Origin: Methylibium sp965279545 | Lineage (GTDB): Bacteria; Pseudomonadota; Gammaproteobacteria; Burkholderiales; Burkholderiaceae_C | Length of the DNA: 64,000 nt | Assembly (NCBI RefSeq): GCF_965279545.1 | Contig: NZ_OZ257250.1 | Coordinates: 744,001 to 808,000, forward strand | Reading direction: 5' to 3' | Part shown: positions 26,491 through 35,772 of the stretch, piece by piece | How positions within the stretch are numbered: position 1 is the stretch's first letter | How the letters are laid out: every line of letters begins with the position of its first letter | The notes under the pieces: generated by a model | Seen by the model: only the letters and a program-made list of their open reading frames with translations | Databases searched by the model: none | What the model was told of the DNA's origin: nothing | Made by a program: the position numbers and the translations under genes

Positions 26491-28092
26491 ATGTCTTCCG
26501 TAGCAGGCCCGCGTTCCCTCGGCGCGGATGCGCCGGCGGCCCGGCCCGCGCCAGCGGCCGAACACCTGCCGCTGAGCGGTGGCGCCCTGGTGCTCGGCAC
26601 CATCGCGCTGTCGCTCGCGACCTTCATGAACGTGCTCGACACGTCGATCGCCAACGTGTCCATTCCGGCCATCGCCGGTGACCTGGGCGTGAGCCCGAGC
26701 CAGGGCACCTGGGTCATCACGAGCTTCGGCGTCGCGAACGCGGTTTCGGTGCCGCTGACCGGTTGGCTGACGCAGCGCTTCGGCCAGGTGCGCCTGTTCA
26801 CCGCGAGCGTGTTGCTGTTCGTGCTGGCGTCGTGGCTGTGTGGCCTGGCACCGAGCATCGAGGCGCTGATCGCCTGTCGCGTGTTGCAGGGCGCCGTGGC
26901 GGGCCCGATGATTCCGCTGTCGCAGACGCTGCTGCTGGGCAGCTACCCGAAGGCCAAGGCCGGCATGGCGCTCGCCATGTGGTCGGTCACCACGCTCGTG
27001 GCGCCGGTCATGGGGCCGCTGCTCGGCGGCTGGATCACCGACAACTTCAGCTGGCCGTGGATCTTCTACATCAACATCCCGGTCGGCCTGGCGACGGCGG
27101 CGGCCACCTGGGCGCTGTACGCGAAGCGCGAGTCGACGACGCGCAAGCTGCCGATCGATGCCGTGGGCCTGGGCCTGCTGCTGCTGTGGGTCGGCTCGCT
27201 GCAGGTGATGCTCGACAAGGGCAAGGAGCTCGACTGGTTTGCCAGTGGGCAGGTCGTGGCGCTGGCGGCGGCGGCGGTGATCGGCCTGGCCTTCTTCATT
27301 GCCTGGGAGCTGACCGAAGAGCACCCGATCGTCGACCTCACGCTCTTCAAGCGGCGCAACTTCTGGACCGGCGCGCTGGCGCTGAGCCTGGGCTACGGGC
27401 TGTTCTTCGGCAACGTCGTGCTGCTGCCGCTGTGGCTGCAGCAGTACATGGGCTACACGGCGACTGCCGCCGGCTGGGTGCTCGCGCCGGTGGGCGTGCT
27501 GGCGATCCTGCTGTCGCCGCTGGTCGGCAAGAACGTCGGCCGCATCGACCCGCGCCTCTTCGCGACCGTGTCCTTCCTGGTGTTCGCGCTCGTGCTGTGG
27601 ATGCGCGGGCACTTCAACACCCAGGCCGACGCGTTCACGATCATCGTGCCCACCATCGTGCAGGGGGTGGCGATGGCCTGTTTCTTCATCCCGCTGGTGT
27701 CGCTCACGCTGTCGGGCCTGCCGCCGGAGCGCATGCCGGCCGCCTCGGGGCTGAGCAACTTCGTGCGCATCACCGCCGGCTCGTTCGGCACCTCGATCGC
27801 GACCACGCTGTGGGAAGACCGCGCGGCAATGCACCATGCGCACCTGGCCGAGCAGATTTCGACCGGCAGCGACGCCACTACCGACGCGCTGGCGAAGCTG
27901 GGAGTCGCCGGCCTGAGCCCGGAGCAGGGTCTCGCCTACATCAACCGCCTGATCGACCAGCAGGCCTTCATGCTGAGCGCCAACGACGTGTTCCTCGCCT
28001 CGGCGCTGGTCTTCGTGCTGCTGATCGGCGTGGTGTGGCTCGCGCGGCCCGTCAGGGGCGGTGCCGCGGCCGATGCGAGCGGTGCGCACTGA
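26491..28092 (+). CDS. DHA2-family MFS multidrug exporter (EmrB-like)
   Basis: A 533-residue drug:proton antiporter with 14 predicted membrane helices. The DHA2 signatures are FMNVLDTSIANVSIPAIAG (helix 1), the loop motif GWLTQRFGQVRLF, and the motif C region MGPLLGGWITDNFSWPWIF. It pumps hydrophobic drugs or phenolics across the inner membrane, working with the upstream adaptor and channel. The cytoplasmic N-terminus has an Ala/Pro-rich 30-residue lead. Last gene of the MarR-controlled operon. Confidence 0.95.
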   Translation: MSSVAGPRSLGADAPAARPAPAAEHLPLSGGALVLGTIALSLATFMNVLDTSIANVSIPAIAGDLGVSPSQGTWVITSFGVANAVSVPLTGWLTQRFGQVRLFTASVLLFVLASWLCGLAPSIEALIACRVLQGAVAGPMIPLSQTLLLGSYPKAKAGMALAMWSVTTLVAPVMGPLLGGWITDNFSWPWIFYINIPVGLATAAATWALYAKRESTTRKLPIDAVGLGLLLLWVGSLQVMLDKGKELDWFASGQVVALAAAAVIGLAFFIAWELTEEHPIVDLTLFKRRNFWTGALALSLGYGLFFGNVVLLPLWLQQYMGYTATAAGWVLAPVGVLAILLSPLVGKNVGRIDPRLFATVSFLVFALVLWMRGHFNTQADAFTIIVPTIVQGVAMACFFIPLVSLTLSGLPPERMPAASGLSNFVRITAGSFGTSIATTLWEDRAAMHHAHLAEQISTGSDATTDALAKLGVAGLSPEQGLAYINRLIDQQAFMLSANDVFLASALVFVLLIGVVWLARPVRGGAAADASGAH

Positions 28093-28203
28093 CTGTCGCC
28101 GATGCCGCTCCGCCGCCGTGCACCTGGTGCCGAGCAGGGGGCGTGCCGGCATGCCCACAGGGTCGCGACGCCACGACCCGCCGCGTACACTTCGCGCGCC
28201 TAC

Positions 28204-28280
28204 CTGCCCGTAGCTCAACTGGATAGAGCACCAGCCTTCTAAGCTGGGGGTTACAGGTTCGATTCCTGTCGGGCAGGCCA
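28204..28280 (+). tRNA. tRNA-Arg (anticodon TCT)
   Basis: A complete 77-nt cloverleaf: acceptor stem CTGCCCG with CGGGCAG, D-arm GCTC-AACTGGATA-GAGC, anticodon loop CTTCTAA (anticodon TCT, reading AGA/AGG), T-arm GGTTCGATTCC and an encoded CCA. Confidence 0.96.
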
Positions 28281-28356
28281 GTAAGGAATCGATCACCACG
28301 GCGACCAAGGGCATGCACCTGCACCCACCCTGTTCGCCGTCACCGAGGAGTGACGC

Positions 28357-29637
28357 ATGAGCTTGCATGCCACAGCGCTCCAGCCCTCTGCCGCCGCGGC
28401 GGACTTCGCTCTGCGCACGGCATGGCGCCGCAGATTCCAGGCGGTGCGCGGCAGCTCGGTGCAGCTGGCCGCGCCGCTGTCGGCCGAGGACCAGTGCGTG
28501 CAGTCGATGCCCGACGCCAGTCCGACGAAGTGGCACCTCGCGCACACCAGCTGGTTCTTCGAGACCGTCGTGCTGCAGGCGCACCAGCCCGGCTACCACG
28601 TGCACGATGAAGGCTACGCGTTCCTGTTCAACTCCTACTACGAGTCGCTCGGCCCGCGCCACCCGCGCGCGCAGCGCGGTCTGCTCACCAGGCCGTCGTC
28701 CGAGGAGGTGCTGCAGTACCGGCGACACGTCGACGAGGCGATGATCGGCTTCATGCGGTCCGCCGAGCCGGCCGCGTGGTCGACCGCGCTGCCGCTGATC
28801 GCGCTCGGCCTGCAGCACGAGCAACAGCATCAGGAGCTGATGCTGACCGACGTGAAGCACCTGCTGTCGCTCAACCCCTTGCGGCCTGTCTATCGGCGCG
28901 CGCCGCAGCAAGACGAGGGGGCCGCGTTCGCAGCGCGCCGCCCGCACCCGCGGGCGGTGTGTGCCGCGCCGCTGCGCTGGCTGGAGCGGCCCGACGGCGT
29001 CGTGCAGATCGGCGCCACGGCCGAGCAGCCGTTTGCCTTCGACAACGAAACGCCGCGCCATCGCGTGCTGTTGCGGGCCCACCAACTGGCCAGCCGGCCG
29101 GTGAGCGGTGGCGAGTTCCTCGACTTCGTCCGTGACGGCGGCTACCGCCGGCCCGAACTCTGGCTGAGCGACGGCTGGGCCGCCGTGCAGCAGCAGGGCT
29201 GGGACGCACCGCTGTACTGGATCGAGAGCGGTGCGCCGCTGCCGCAGGTGTTCACGCTGCACGGGCCGCAGCCGCTGGCGCTGGACGAACCGGTGTGTCA
29301 CCTGAGCTTCTACGAAGCGGCGGCCTACGCCGCCTGGGCCGGGGCACGCTTGCCGACCGAGTTCGAGTGGGAGGCCGCGGCGGCCGAGGGCGTGCTGGGC
29401 GGCGTCGGCGAGGTGTGGGAGTGGACCCGCTCGTCCTACGACCCCTACCCGGGCTTCCGGCCGCTGGCCGGCGCGGTGGCCGAGTACAACGGCAAGTTCA
29501 TGGTCGGTCAGCTGGTGCTGCGTGGCGGCAGCTGCGCCACGCCGAGCGGGCACGCGCGGCCGAGCTACCGCAACTTCTTCGCGCCGGGGGCGCGCTGGCA
29601 GTTCTCGGGCCTGCGACTGGCGAAGGACATCGAATGA
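28357..29637 (+). CDS. egtB: EgtB: iron-dependent sulfoxide synthase of ergothioneine synthesis
   Basis: Joins a sulfur donor (gamma-glutamylcysteine or cysteine) to hercynine with O2. The 426 residues divide into a DinB-like N-terminal domain with the iron-binding histidines (H60 and H63 in HLAHTSWFFE; H154 and H158 in HEQQHQE) and a C-terminal formylglycine-generating-enzyme-like domain (LPTEFEWEAAAAEG, VWEWTRSSYDPYPGF, LRGGSC). Its stop overlaps the egtD start. No egtA or egtC is present, so the sulfur donor and the C-S lyase step must be supplied elsewhere. Confidence 0.94.
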   Translation: MSLHATALQPSAAAADFALRTAWRRRFQAVRGSSVQLAAPLSAEDQCVQSMPDASPTKWHLAHTSWFFETVVLQAHQPGYHVHDEGYAFLFNSYYESLGPRHPRAQRGLLTRPSSEEVLQYRRHVDEAMIGFMRSAEPAAWSTALPLIALGLQHEQQHQELMLTDVKHLLSLNPLRPVYRRAPQQDEGAAFAARRPHPRAVCAAPLRWLERPDGVVQIGATAEQPFAFDNETPRHRVLLRAHQLASRPVSGGEFLDFVRDGGYRRPELWLSDGWAAVQQQGWDAPLYWIESGAPLPQVFTLHGPQPLALDEPVCHLSFYEAAAYAAWAGARLPTEFEWEAAAAEGVLGGVGEVWEWTRSSYDPYPGFRPLAGAVAEYNGKFMVGQLVLRGGSCATPSGHARPSYRNFFAPGARWQFSGLRLAKDIE

Positions 29638-30638
29638 CGATGCAACCGCTGCGCACCACGCCCGACGCCCAGCTGCCGCAGGCTGCCGACGCTGGCCTGC
29701 CGCCGCCGGTGGTCGACGGCGATTTCGCCCGCGAGCTGCTGGCCGGGCTGGCGCGCCGGCCGCGCAGCATCGCGCCCAAGTTCTTCTACGACCGCGCGGG
29801 CTCGGCGCTGTTCGACCGCATCTGCGAACTGCCCGAGTACTACCCGACGCGCACCGAGCTGGCCCTGATGCGCGAGCGGGCCGGCGAGATGGCCGAGTGC
29901 ATCGGCCCGGACGCCGAGATCGTGGAGTTCGGCGCCGGCTCGAGCCGCAAGATCCGTGTGCTGCTCGACGCCCTGCAGCGGCCGCGCCGCTTCGTGCCGA
30001 TCGACATCTCGGCCGAGCACTTGCATGCCGCGGCCGACGCGCTGCGCGCCGATCATCCGGGGCTGGACGTGCGGCCGATCGCCGCCGACTTCACGCGCGC
30101 CTTCGAGCTGCCGGCGCGCTCGGCCACGGGCGGGCGGCGCGTGGGCTTCTTCCCGGGCTCGTCGATCGGCAATTTCACCCCCGACGAGGCGCTGGACTTC
30201 CTGCGCCGCACGGCCGCCCTGCTGCGCGGCGGCGGCCTGCTGATCGGCGTCGACCTCGTCAAGGATCCGGCGCTGCTGCACGCCGCCTACAACGACGCGG
30301 CCGGCGTGACCGCGGCCTTCAACCTCAACCTGCTGGCGCGTGCCAACCGCGAACTCGGTGCGAACTTCGACCTCGCGCAGTTCGCGCACCACGCCTTCTA
30401 CCAGCCGACGCTGCAGCGCATCGAGATGCACCTGGTGAGCCGGCGCGTGCAGCAGGTGCGGGTCTGCGGCCATGGGTTCGAGTTCGCCGAGGGCGACACG
30501 CTGCACACCGAGAATTCGCACAAGTTCAGCGTCGCGGGCTTTCGCGAACTGGCCGAGCGCGCCGGCTACCTGCCGCGGGCGGTATGGTGCGATCCGCAGC
30601 GGCTGTTCAGCATCCATTGGCTGGCGCTGCCGGCCTGA
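29634..30638 (+). CDS. egtD: EgtD: histidine N-alpha-methyltransferase (hercynine synthesis)
   Basis: Trimethylates histidine with three SAM to give hercynine, the substrate of EgtB. The 334 residues match the family: APKFFYDRAGSALFDRICELPEYYPTRTE near the start, the SAM loop EFGAGSSRKIRVLL, FFPGSSIGNF in the middle, and ENSHKFSVAGFRELAERAG near the end. It starts at the ATGA that overlaps the egtB stop, so the two are translationally coupled. Cytoplasmic. Confidence 0.95.
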   Translation: MTMQPLRTTPDAQLPQAADAGLPPPVVDGDFARELLAGLARRPRSIAPKFFYDRAGSALFDRICELPEYYPTRTELALMRERAGEMAECIGPDAEIVEFGAGSSRKIRVLLDALQRPRRFVPIDISAEHLHAAADALRADHPGLDVRPIAADFTRAFELPARSATGGRRVGFFPGSSIGNFTPDEALDFLRRTAALLRGGGLLIGVDLVKDPALLHAAYNDAAGVTAAFNLNLLARANRELGANFDLAQFAHHAFYQPTLQRIEMHLVSRRVQQVRVCGHGFEFAEGDTLHTENSHKFSVAGFRELAERAGYLPRAVWCDPQRLFSIHWLALPA

Positions 30639-30651
30639 ACCAGGAGACCCG

Positions 30652-30930
30652 ATGAAGGCAGAGTGGAACGGCGTGGTCGTCGCCGAGAGCGACGACACCG
30701 TGGTGATCGAGGGCAACCACTACTTTCCCGAGAGCGCGCTCAAGCGCGAGTACGTGGTGGGCAGCAACCACCACACCATGTGCTCGTGGAAGGGCGAGGC
30801 GAGCTACTACTCGCTGCTGGTCGACGGCGACCTGAACCCGGACGCCGTCTGGTACTACGCCGACCCGAAGGAGGCTGCGGCCGAGATCAAGGGCCGGGTC
30901 GCGTTCTGGAAGGGTGTGCGGGTCTCGTAG
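30652..30930 (+). CDS. DUF427-family protein
   Basis: A 92-residue single-domain DUF427 protein. Conserved blocks are visible: VVIEGNHYFPESAL, the HHTMCSWKGEASYYSL core and VWYYADPKEAAAEIKGRVAFW. Function is unknown; the compact beta fold suggests ligand binding. CAGGAG precedes the ATG. It follows egtD by 13 bp and is probably in the same transcript, which may hint at a link with thiol or redox metabolism. Confidence 0.9.
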   Translation: MKAEWNGVVVAESDDTVVIEGNHYFPESALKREYVVGSNHHTMCSWKGEASYYSLLVDGDLNPDAVWYYADPKEAAAEIKGRVAFWKGVRVS

Positions 30931-30943
30931 TGCCGCGCCGCGT

Positions 30944-31852
30944 TCAGCGCCCGCCCGCCGGTCGCGGCGGTACGGTCTTCAGGTAGAGGTAGAGCGCGGC
31001 GAGGTCGGTGTCGTTCATGCGGGCGAGCGATGCGAAGGGCATCACCGGACTCACGGCGCTGCCATCCGGGCGGCGACCGCTGCGCATCATCAGCGCGAAC
31101 TGCGGCGCATCGGCATAGCGAGTCAGCGCGCTGCCGTCGCCGGGCGTGAGGTTGGCCGCCGCCGGCCAGTCCGGCGGCGCGCCGGGGATCTTCCCGCCGG
31201 AGAGCTGGCTGCCGTGGCAGCCGAGGCACATGTTGGCGACATAGCTGCCGTGCGCCACGCTCACGTCCTCGGGCACCGGCTGCGACGGTGCCCGCAGGTG
31301 GTCGATCTTCTCGGCCGCGTCCTGGATCACGCCGGCTGCGTACAGCAGCTTGACGAGGATCGGCATCCGCACGAGCGCCGGCTCGCCCGCGGCCGGCGGC
31401 AACTGCTGCAGGTAGGCCATCAGGGCCGCGACATCATCGTCGGTCAGGCGGTTGTAGTCCTCGCTGGGCATCACCAGCAGCGGCCTGCCGTCGGGCCGCA
31501 CGCCATGGCGGATGCTGCGTTCCCAGTCGGCGGGGCTGTAGGCGGCGACCACGTGAGCGCCGCCCGGGCTGATGTCGGCGCCCCTGACGAAGAAGCCGGT
31601 CTTCGCGTCGTCGATGACGACGCGGCCGCCGGCGTTGTCGCCATGGCAATCGGCACAGCCGCGCGAGGCGTACAGGTAGTGGCCTCGCTCGATGGCCGCC
31701 GGATCGTTCTTCGCGGCCAGCGGGTAAGGCGGCAGGTCGATGCGGCGCTGGGCCTTGCGGTCGGCGTACCAGGTGCCGGCCCACGCCGCCACGGCGGCCA
31801 GACCCAGCAGCACGGCGGCGCCGAGGGCAGTGCGTCGAATCCATCGCTTCAT
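30944..31852 (-). CDS. Membrane-anchored di-heme cytochrome c
   Basis: A 302-residue cytochrome with two class I domains. An N-terminal hydrophobic anchor (about 8-28) lacks a clear cleavage site. The haem motifs are CADCH near residue 65 and CLGCH near 209; the Met ligand candidates are VMPSEDY and VMPFASL. Such proteins carry electrons from membrane or periplasmic dehydrogenases. It starts in the ATGA that ends the CWC gene and is the third gene after fumarase. Confidence 0.9.
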   Translation of the reverse strand: MKRWIRRTALGAAVLLGLAAVAAWAGTWYADRKAQRRIDLPPYPLAAKNDPAAIERGHYLYASRGCADCHGDNAGGRVVIDDAKTGFFVRGADISPGGAHVVAAYSPADWERSIRHGVRPDGRPLLVMPSEDYNRLTDDDVAALMAYLQQLPPAAGEPALVRMPILVKLLYAAGVIQDAAEKIDHLRAPSQPVPEDVSVAHGSYVANMCLGCHGSQLSGGKIPGAPPDWPAAANLTPGDGSALTRYADAPQFALMMRSGRRPDGSAVSPVMPFASLARMNDTDLAALYLYLKTVPPRPAGGR

Positions 31853-32058
31853 CGTTGCCTCCCCGGGGCGGTTGTCACTGCAGATTCAGGTGCTTCGGCG
31901 CAGCCGCGGCACAGGCAGGCCGTGCCGCGCTGGGCCGGCGGCAGCGATGCCAGCGTCGCGGGATCGATCCGGACCCGGCGGCACCAGCAGTCCACGTCGA
32001 AACTGCCGACCGCGGCGACCGCGCAGGCGTTCGGGCCGCCACAGACGGGGCAGTCCAC
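31849..32058 (-). CDS. Small cysteine-rich CWC-family protein
   Basis: A 69-residue Cys-rich CWC protein, starting at a GTG (MDCPVCGG). The family pattern is CPVCGGPNAC, then DCWCRRVRI, LPPAQRG and CLCRGC: seven or more cysteines in pairs, implying zinc or iron binding. No function is established. The fumarase stop lies 20 bp upstream and its own stop overlaps the cytochrome start by ATGA. A CTG start nine codons earlier, overlapping the fumarase end, is also possible. Confidence 0.72.
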   Translation of the reverse strand: MDCPVCGGPNACAVAAVGSFDVDCWCRRVRIDPATLASLPPAQRGTACLCRGCAEAPESAVTTAPGRQR

Positions 32059-32078
32059 GGTCCGCAGCGGCGCCGTGC

Positions 32079-33602
32079 TCAGGCCGCCGCGACGGGGATC
32101 TTGCCGATCTTCGCTTGCCATTCGGCAGGTCCGGTCTGGTGCACCGAGGTGCCGGTCGCGTCGACGGCCACGGTCACCGGCATGTCCTTGACGTCGAACT
32201 CGTAGATCGCCTCCATCCCGAGGTCGGCGAAGCCGACCACCTTGGCCTGCTTGATGGCCTTCGCGACCAGGTAGGCGGCGCCACCCACCGCCATCAGGTA
32301 GGCGCTCCGGTGCTTCCTGATCGCCTCGATGCCGGCCGGTCCGCGCTCGGCCTTGCCGATCATGCCGATCAGACCGGTCTGCGCCAGCATCATCTCGGTG
32401 AACTTGTCCATCCGCGTGGCGGTGGTCGGGCCGGCGGGGCCGACCACCTCGTCGCGCACCGGGTCGACCGGGCCGACGTAGTAGATGACGCGGTCGGTGA
32501 AATCCACCGGCAGCTTCTCGCCCTTGGCCAGCATGTCCTGGATGCGCTTGTGCGCGGCGTCGCGGCCGGTGAGCATCTTGCCGTTCAGCAGCAGGGTGTC
32601 GCCCGGCTTCCAGCTCGCGACCTCTTCGCGCGTCAGGGTATCGAGGTTCACCGACTTGCTCTTGTTGTAGTCGGGCGCCCATTTCACGTCGGGCCACAGG
32701 TCGAGGCTGGGCGGCTCGAGGTAGGCCGGGCCCGAGCCGTCGAGCACGAAGTGCCCATGGCGCGTCGCGGCGCAGTTCGGGATCATCGCGACCGGCTTGC
32801 TCGCCGCGTGCGTGGGGAACATCGAGATCTTGACGTCCAGCACAGTGGTCAGGCCGCCCAGGCCCTGGGCCCCGATGCCCAGCGCGTTGATCTTGTCGCA
32901 CAGCTCGATGCGCAGTTCCTCGAGCTTGCTCTGCGGGCCGCGGGCCTTCAACTCGTACATGTCGATGTCGCCCATCAGCGACTCCTTGGCCATCAGCATC
33001 GCCTTCTCGGCCGAGCCGCCGATGCCGATGCCCAGCATGCCCGGCGGGCACCAGCCGGCGCCCATGGTCGGCACCGTCTTCAGCACCCAGTCGACCAGGC
33101 TGTCGCTGGGGTTGAGCATGACGAACTTGCTCTTGTTCTCGGAACCGCCCCCCTTGGCGGCCACCTGCACGTCGACCGTGTTGCCCGGCACCACGGTCAT
33201 GTGCACGACCGCCGGGGTGTTGTCCTTGGTGTTCTTGCGCTCGAAATGCGGGTCGGCCACGATGCTGGCGCGCAACACGTTGTCCGGGTTCAGGTAGCCA
33301 CGGCGCACGCCTTCGTTGACGGCGTCCTCGATCGAGCCGCTGAAGCCCTCGAAGCGCACATCCATGCCGATCTTCAGGAACACGTTGACGATGCCGGTGT
33401 CCTGGCAGATCGGGCGGTGGCCCTCGGCGCACATCTTCGAGTTGGTCAGGATCTGTGCGATTGCATCCTTCGCCGCCGGGCTCCGCTCCTGCTCGTAGGC
33501 GCGCGCGAGGTGGGAGATGTAGTCGGCCGGGTGGTAGTAGCTGATGTACTGCAGCGCGGCGGCGATGCTGTCAACGAGATCGGCGTGTCGGATCGTGGTC
33601 AT
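32079..33602 (-). CDS. fumA: Class I (iron-sulfur) fumarate hydratase
   Basis: Interconverts fumarate and malate in the TCA cycle with an oxygen-sensitive [4Fe-4S] cluster. The 507 residues contain the cluster and active-site segments RPICQDTG, ELCDKINALGIGAQGLGG and IPNCAATRHGHF, then a C-terminal beta domain (DRVIYYVGPVDPVRDEVVGPAGPTTATRMD) typical of the single-chain form. It starts at MTTIRHADLVDSIAAALQYI. It heads a coupled set with the CWC protein and cytochrome c and diverges from nhaA. Confidence 0.95.
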   Translation of the reverse strand: MTTIRHADLVDSIAAALQYISYYHPADYISHLARAYEQERSPAAKDAIAQILTNSKMCAEGHRPICQDTGIVNVFLKIGMDVRFEGFSGSIEDAVNEGVRRGYLNPDNVLRASIVADPHFERKNTKDNTPAVVHMTVVPGNTVDVQVAAKGGGSENKSKFVMLNPSDSLVDWVLKTVPTMGAGWCPPGMLGIGIGGSAEKAMLMAKESLMGDIDMYELKARGPQSKLEELRIELCDKINALGIGAQGLGGLTTVLDVKISMFPTHAASKPVAMIPNCAATRHGHFVLDGSGPAYLEPPSLDLWPDVKWAPDYNKSKSVNLDTLTREEVASWKPGDTLLLNGKMLTGRDAAHKRIQDMLAKGEKLPVDFTDRVIYYVGPVDPVRDEVVGPAGPTTATRMDKFTEMMLAQTGLIGMIGKAERGPAGIEAIRKHRSAYLMAVGGAAYLVAKAIKQAKVVGFADLGMEAIYEFDVKDMPVTVAVDATGTSVHQTGPAEWQAKIGKIPVAAA

Positions 33603-33720
33603 GGGGTTATCCCGTGAAAGGGGCGGTGCTGCGGAACAATGCATGCAGGCGCCGGGCCTGCGCCTCGAGGCTGCAGCGGCAAGGCAAGTGCTCGAGTTTA
33701 CTGAACCAGGGGAGGGTCAC

Positions 33721-34887
33721 GTGCTCGGCAGCATCCGCCATTTCATCAAGTCCGAGTCGGCCGGCGGCGTGGTGCTGGCGGTCGCGGCGCTGCTGGCGCT
33801 GGGGGTCAGCAACTCGCCGTGGGCTGCGGCCTACCAGCGCTTCGTGCAGTTGCCCGGCGAGCTGCGCGTCGGCGAGTCGCTGGTGCTCGCCAAGCCGCTG
33901 CTGCTGTGGGTCAACGACCTGTGGATGGCGGTGTTCTTCTTCCTGGTCGGCCTGGAGATCAAGCGCGAGCTGCTGGCGGGTGAACTGGCGACGATGCGCC
34001 GGGCCTTGCTGCCGGCTGGTGCCGCACTCGGCGGCATGGTCGCGCCGGCGCTGATCTACGCCGCCATCAACCTCGGCGACCCGGTCGCGCTGCGCGGCTG
34101 GGCCATCCCCGCTGCCACCGACATCGCGTTCGCGCTCGGCATCCTGATGCTGCTGGGCTCGCGCGTGCCGACCTCGCTGAAGGTGTTCCTGACCGCGGTG
34201 GCGATCATCGACGACCTCGGCGCGATCGTCGTGATCGCGCTGTTCTACACCGCCAGCCTGTCGCTGCCGATGCTGGCTGCCGCGCTGGCCGGCATCGCGC
34301 TGCTGTTCGTGCTGAACCGTTGCCGCGTGATGAGCATCGGGCCGTATGCGATCGTCGGTCTGATCGTCTGGGTCTGCGTGCTGAAGTCGGGTGTGCACGC
34401 CACGCTGGCCGGCGTGGCGACCGCTTTCGCGATCCCGCTGCGCCGCCCCGGTGGCGGCTCGCCGCTGGAGAGCGCCGAGCACGCCTTGCACCCCTGGGTC
34501 GCGTTCATGGTCCTGCCGGTGTTCGCCTTCGTCAACGCGGGCGTGGCGCTCGACGGCGTGACGTTCGCGACGCTGACGCAGACGGTGCCGCTGGGCATCG
34601 CCGCCGGCCTGGTGCTGGGCAAGGCGATCGGTGTGTTCGGCACCTCGTGGCTGCTGGTGAAGCTGGCGGGTGCCGAGTTGCCGGGGGGTGCCAGCCGCGC
34701 CCAGTTTTTCGGCGTGTGCCTGCTGTGCGGCGTGGGCTTCACGATGAGCCTGTTCATTGGCGCGCTGGCGTTCGACGGCCAGGGTGCGTCGTACGAAACG
34801 CAGCTCAAGATCGGCGTGCTGGCCGGCTCGCTGGTCGCCGGCGTGCTCGGCACGCTGGTGCTGCTGAGGGCTTGCGCCCGGTCCTGA
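33721..34887 (+). CDS. nhaA: Na+/H+ antiporter NhaA
   Basis: Exchanges cytoplasmic Na+ for two periplasmic H+, for pH and salt tolerance. The 388 residues equal the E. coli protein in length (388). The transport-site aspartate pair lies in AVAIIDDLGAIVVIALFYT, with WVNDLWMAVFFFLVGLEIKREL and AATDIAFALGIL also conserved. About 12 membrane helices. The start is the GTG at 33721, with GGGGAGG a few bases upstream; in-frame sequence before it runs back into the fumarase promoter region. Confidence 0.95.
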   Translation: MLGSIRHFIKSESAGGVVLAVAALLALGVSNSPWAAAYQRFVQLPGELRVGESLVLAKPLLLWVNDLWMAVFFFLVGLEIKRELLAGELATMRRALLPAGAALGGMVAPALIYAAINLGDPVALRGWAIPAATDIAFALGILMLLGSRVPTSLKVFLTAVAIIDDLGAIVVIALFYTASLSLPMLAAALAGIALLFVLNRCRVMSIGPYAIVGLIVWVCVLKSGVHATLAGVATAFAIPLRRPGGGSPLESAEHALHPWVAFMVLPVFAFVNAGVALDGVTFATLTQTVPLGIAAGLVLGKAIGVFGTSWLLVKLAGAELPGGASRAQFFGVCLLCGVGFTMSLFIGALAFDGQGASYETQLKIGVLAGSLVAGVLGTLVLLRACARS

Positions 34888-34961
34888 GTCGACCGCCGCC
34901 GACCCTTTCGAGCGCAGGCGCCCGGTGCTTCGCGCGGGCACGGCCCGCCGTTCATCGGGTT

Positions 34962-35561
34962 TCAGTGATCGGCGTGCGCCGCGGGGGTCATCAGCCGGTC
35001 GGTGAACGCAATGGCCATGGCCGACAGCAGGAAGGTGATGTGGATCGCCGTTTGCGCGATCAGCACGCGGTCGGTGTAGTTGTCCGCATTGATGAAGGTT
35101 TTCAGCAAGTGGATCGAACTGATGCCGATGATCGCCGTGGCGAGCTTGACCTTGAGCACCGAGGCATTCACGTGGCTGAGCCACTCCGGCTGGTCGGGAT
35201 GGCCCTCGAGGTTCATGCGGGACACGAAGGTCTCGTAGCCCCCGACGATCACCATGATCAGCAGGTTGCTGATCATCACCACGTCGATCAGCGCCAGCAC
35301 GACGAGCATGATCACCGTCTCGTTGAGGGTCGTGATCGGCGCGTCGGTCCTGTAGCCGATGCTGGTCACGAGCTTCTGCAGTGCGTCGGCATGGCCGAAC
35401 GCCGCCTCGATCAGGTGCACCAGCTCGACCCAGAAGTGGTAAACGTAGACGACCTGCGCCAGGATCAGCCCCAGATAGAGCGGCAGTTGCAGCCAGCGGC
35501 TGGCAAAGATCAGGTTGGGCAGGGCGGGGAGCTTGGTTTTTATCGGGTCGGGGGCGGACAT
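34962..35561 (-). CDS. UPF0114 / YqhA-family inner-membrane protein
   Basis: A 199-residue member of the YqhA family (TIGR00645). Family blocks are FASRWLQLPLYLGLILAQ at the start, the long hydrophobic segment with ALIDVVMISNLLIMVIVGGYE, and KVKLATAIIGISSIHLL. Four membrane helices are predicted. Function is unknown; homologues appear widely in proteobacteria. Converges with nhaA, 74 bp apart, with no clear terminator between. Confidence 0.88.
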   Translation of the reverse strand: MSAPDPIKTKLPALPNLIFASRWLQLPLYLGLILAQVVYVYHFWVELVHLIEAAFGHADALQKLVTSIGYRTDAPITTLNETVIMLVVLALIDVVMISNLLIMVIVGGYETFVSRMNLEGHPDQPEWLSHVNASVLKVKLATAIIGISSIHLLKTFINADNYTDRVLIAQTAIHITFLLSAMAIAFTDRLMTPAAHADH

Positions 35562-35772
35562 GGGGTGGGAACGAAGAAAGACGGTCCCGATTCTATTGAA
35601 CAGCGCTGCGCATCGCTCCGTGGGAGCGTGCCCGCATGAAGCAATCGCTCGGGGCTAGCCGCAATGGTCAAGGCCTGCCGGTCCGCGCTACATTGCCAGG
35701 ATCGCGAGTAAGGGCATCGTAAGAGCCTGTGCCTATGGTGCCGACCGACAACTACGCCTTCAGGAGACAAAC

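Noticed and set aside
26476..29553. A 1025-codon open frame on the minus strand opposite the DHA2 pump, tRNA-Arg and egtB
   Set aside because: It runs antisense to two strong genes and a tRNA, is His/Arg/Gln-rich without a fold pattern, and exists only because of high GC codon bias.
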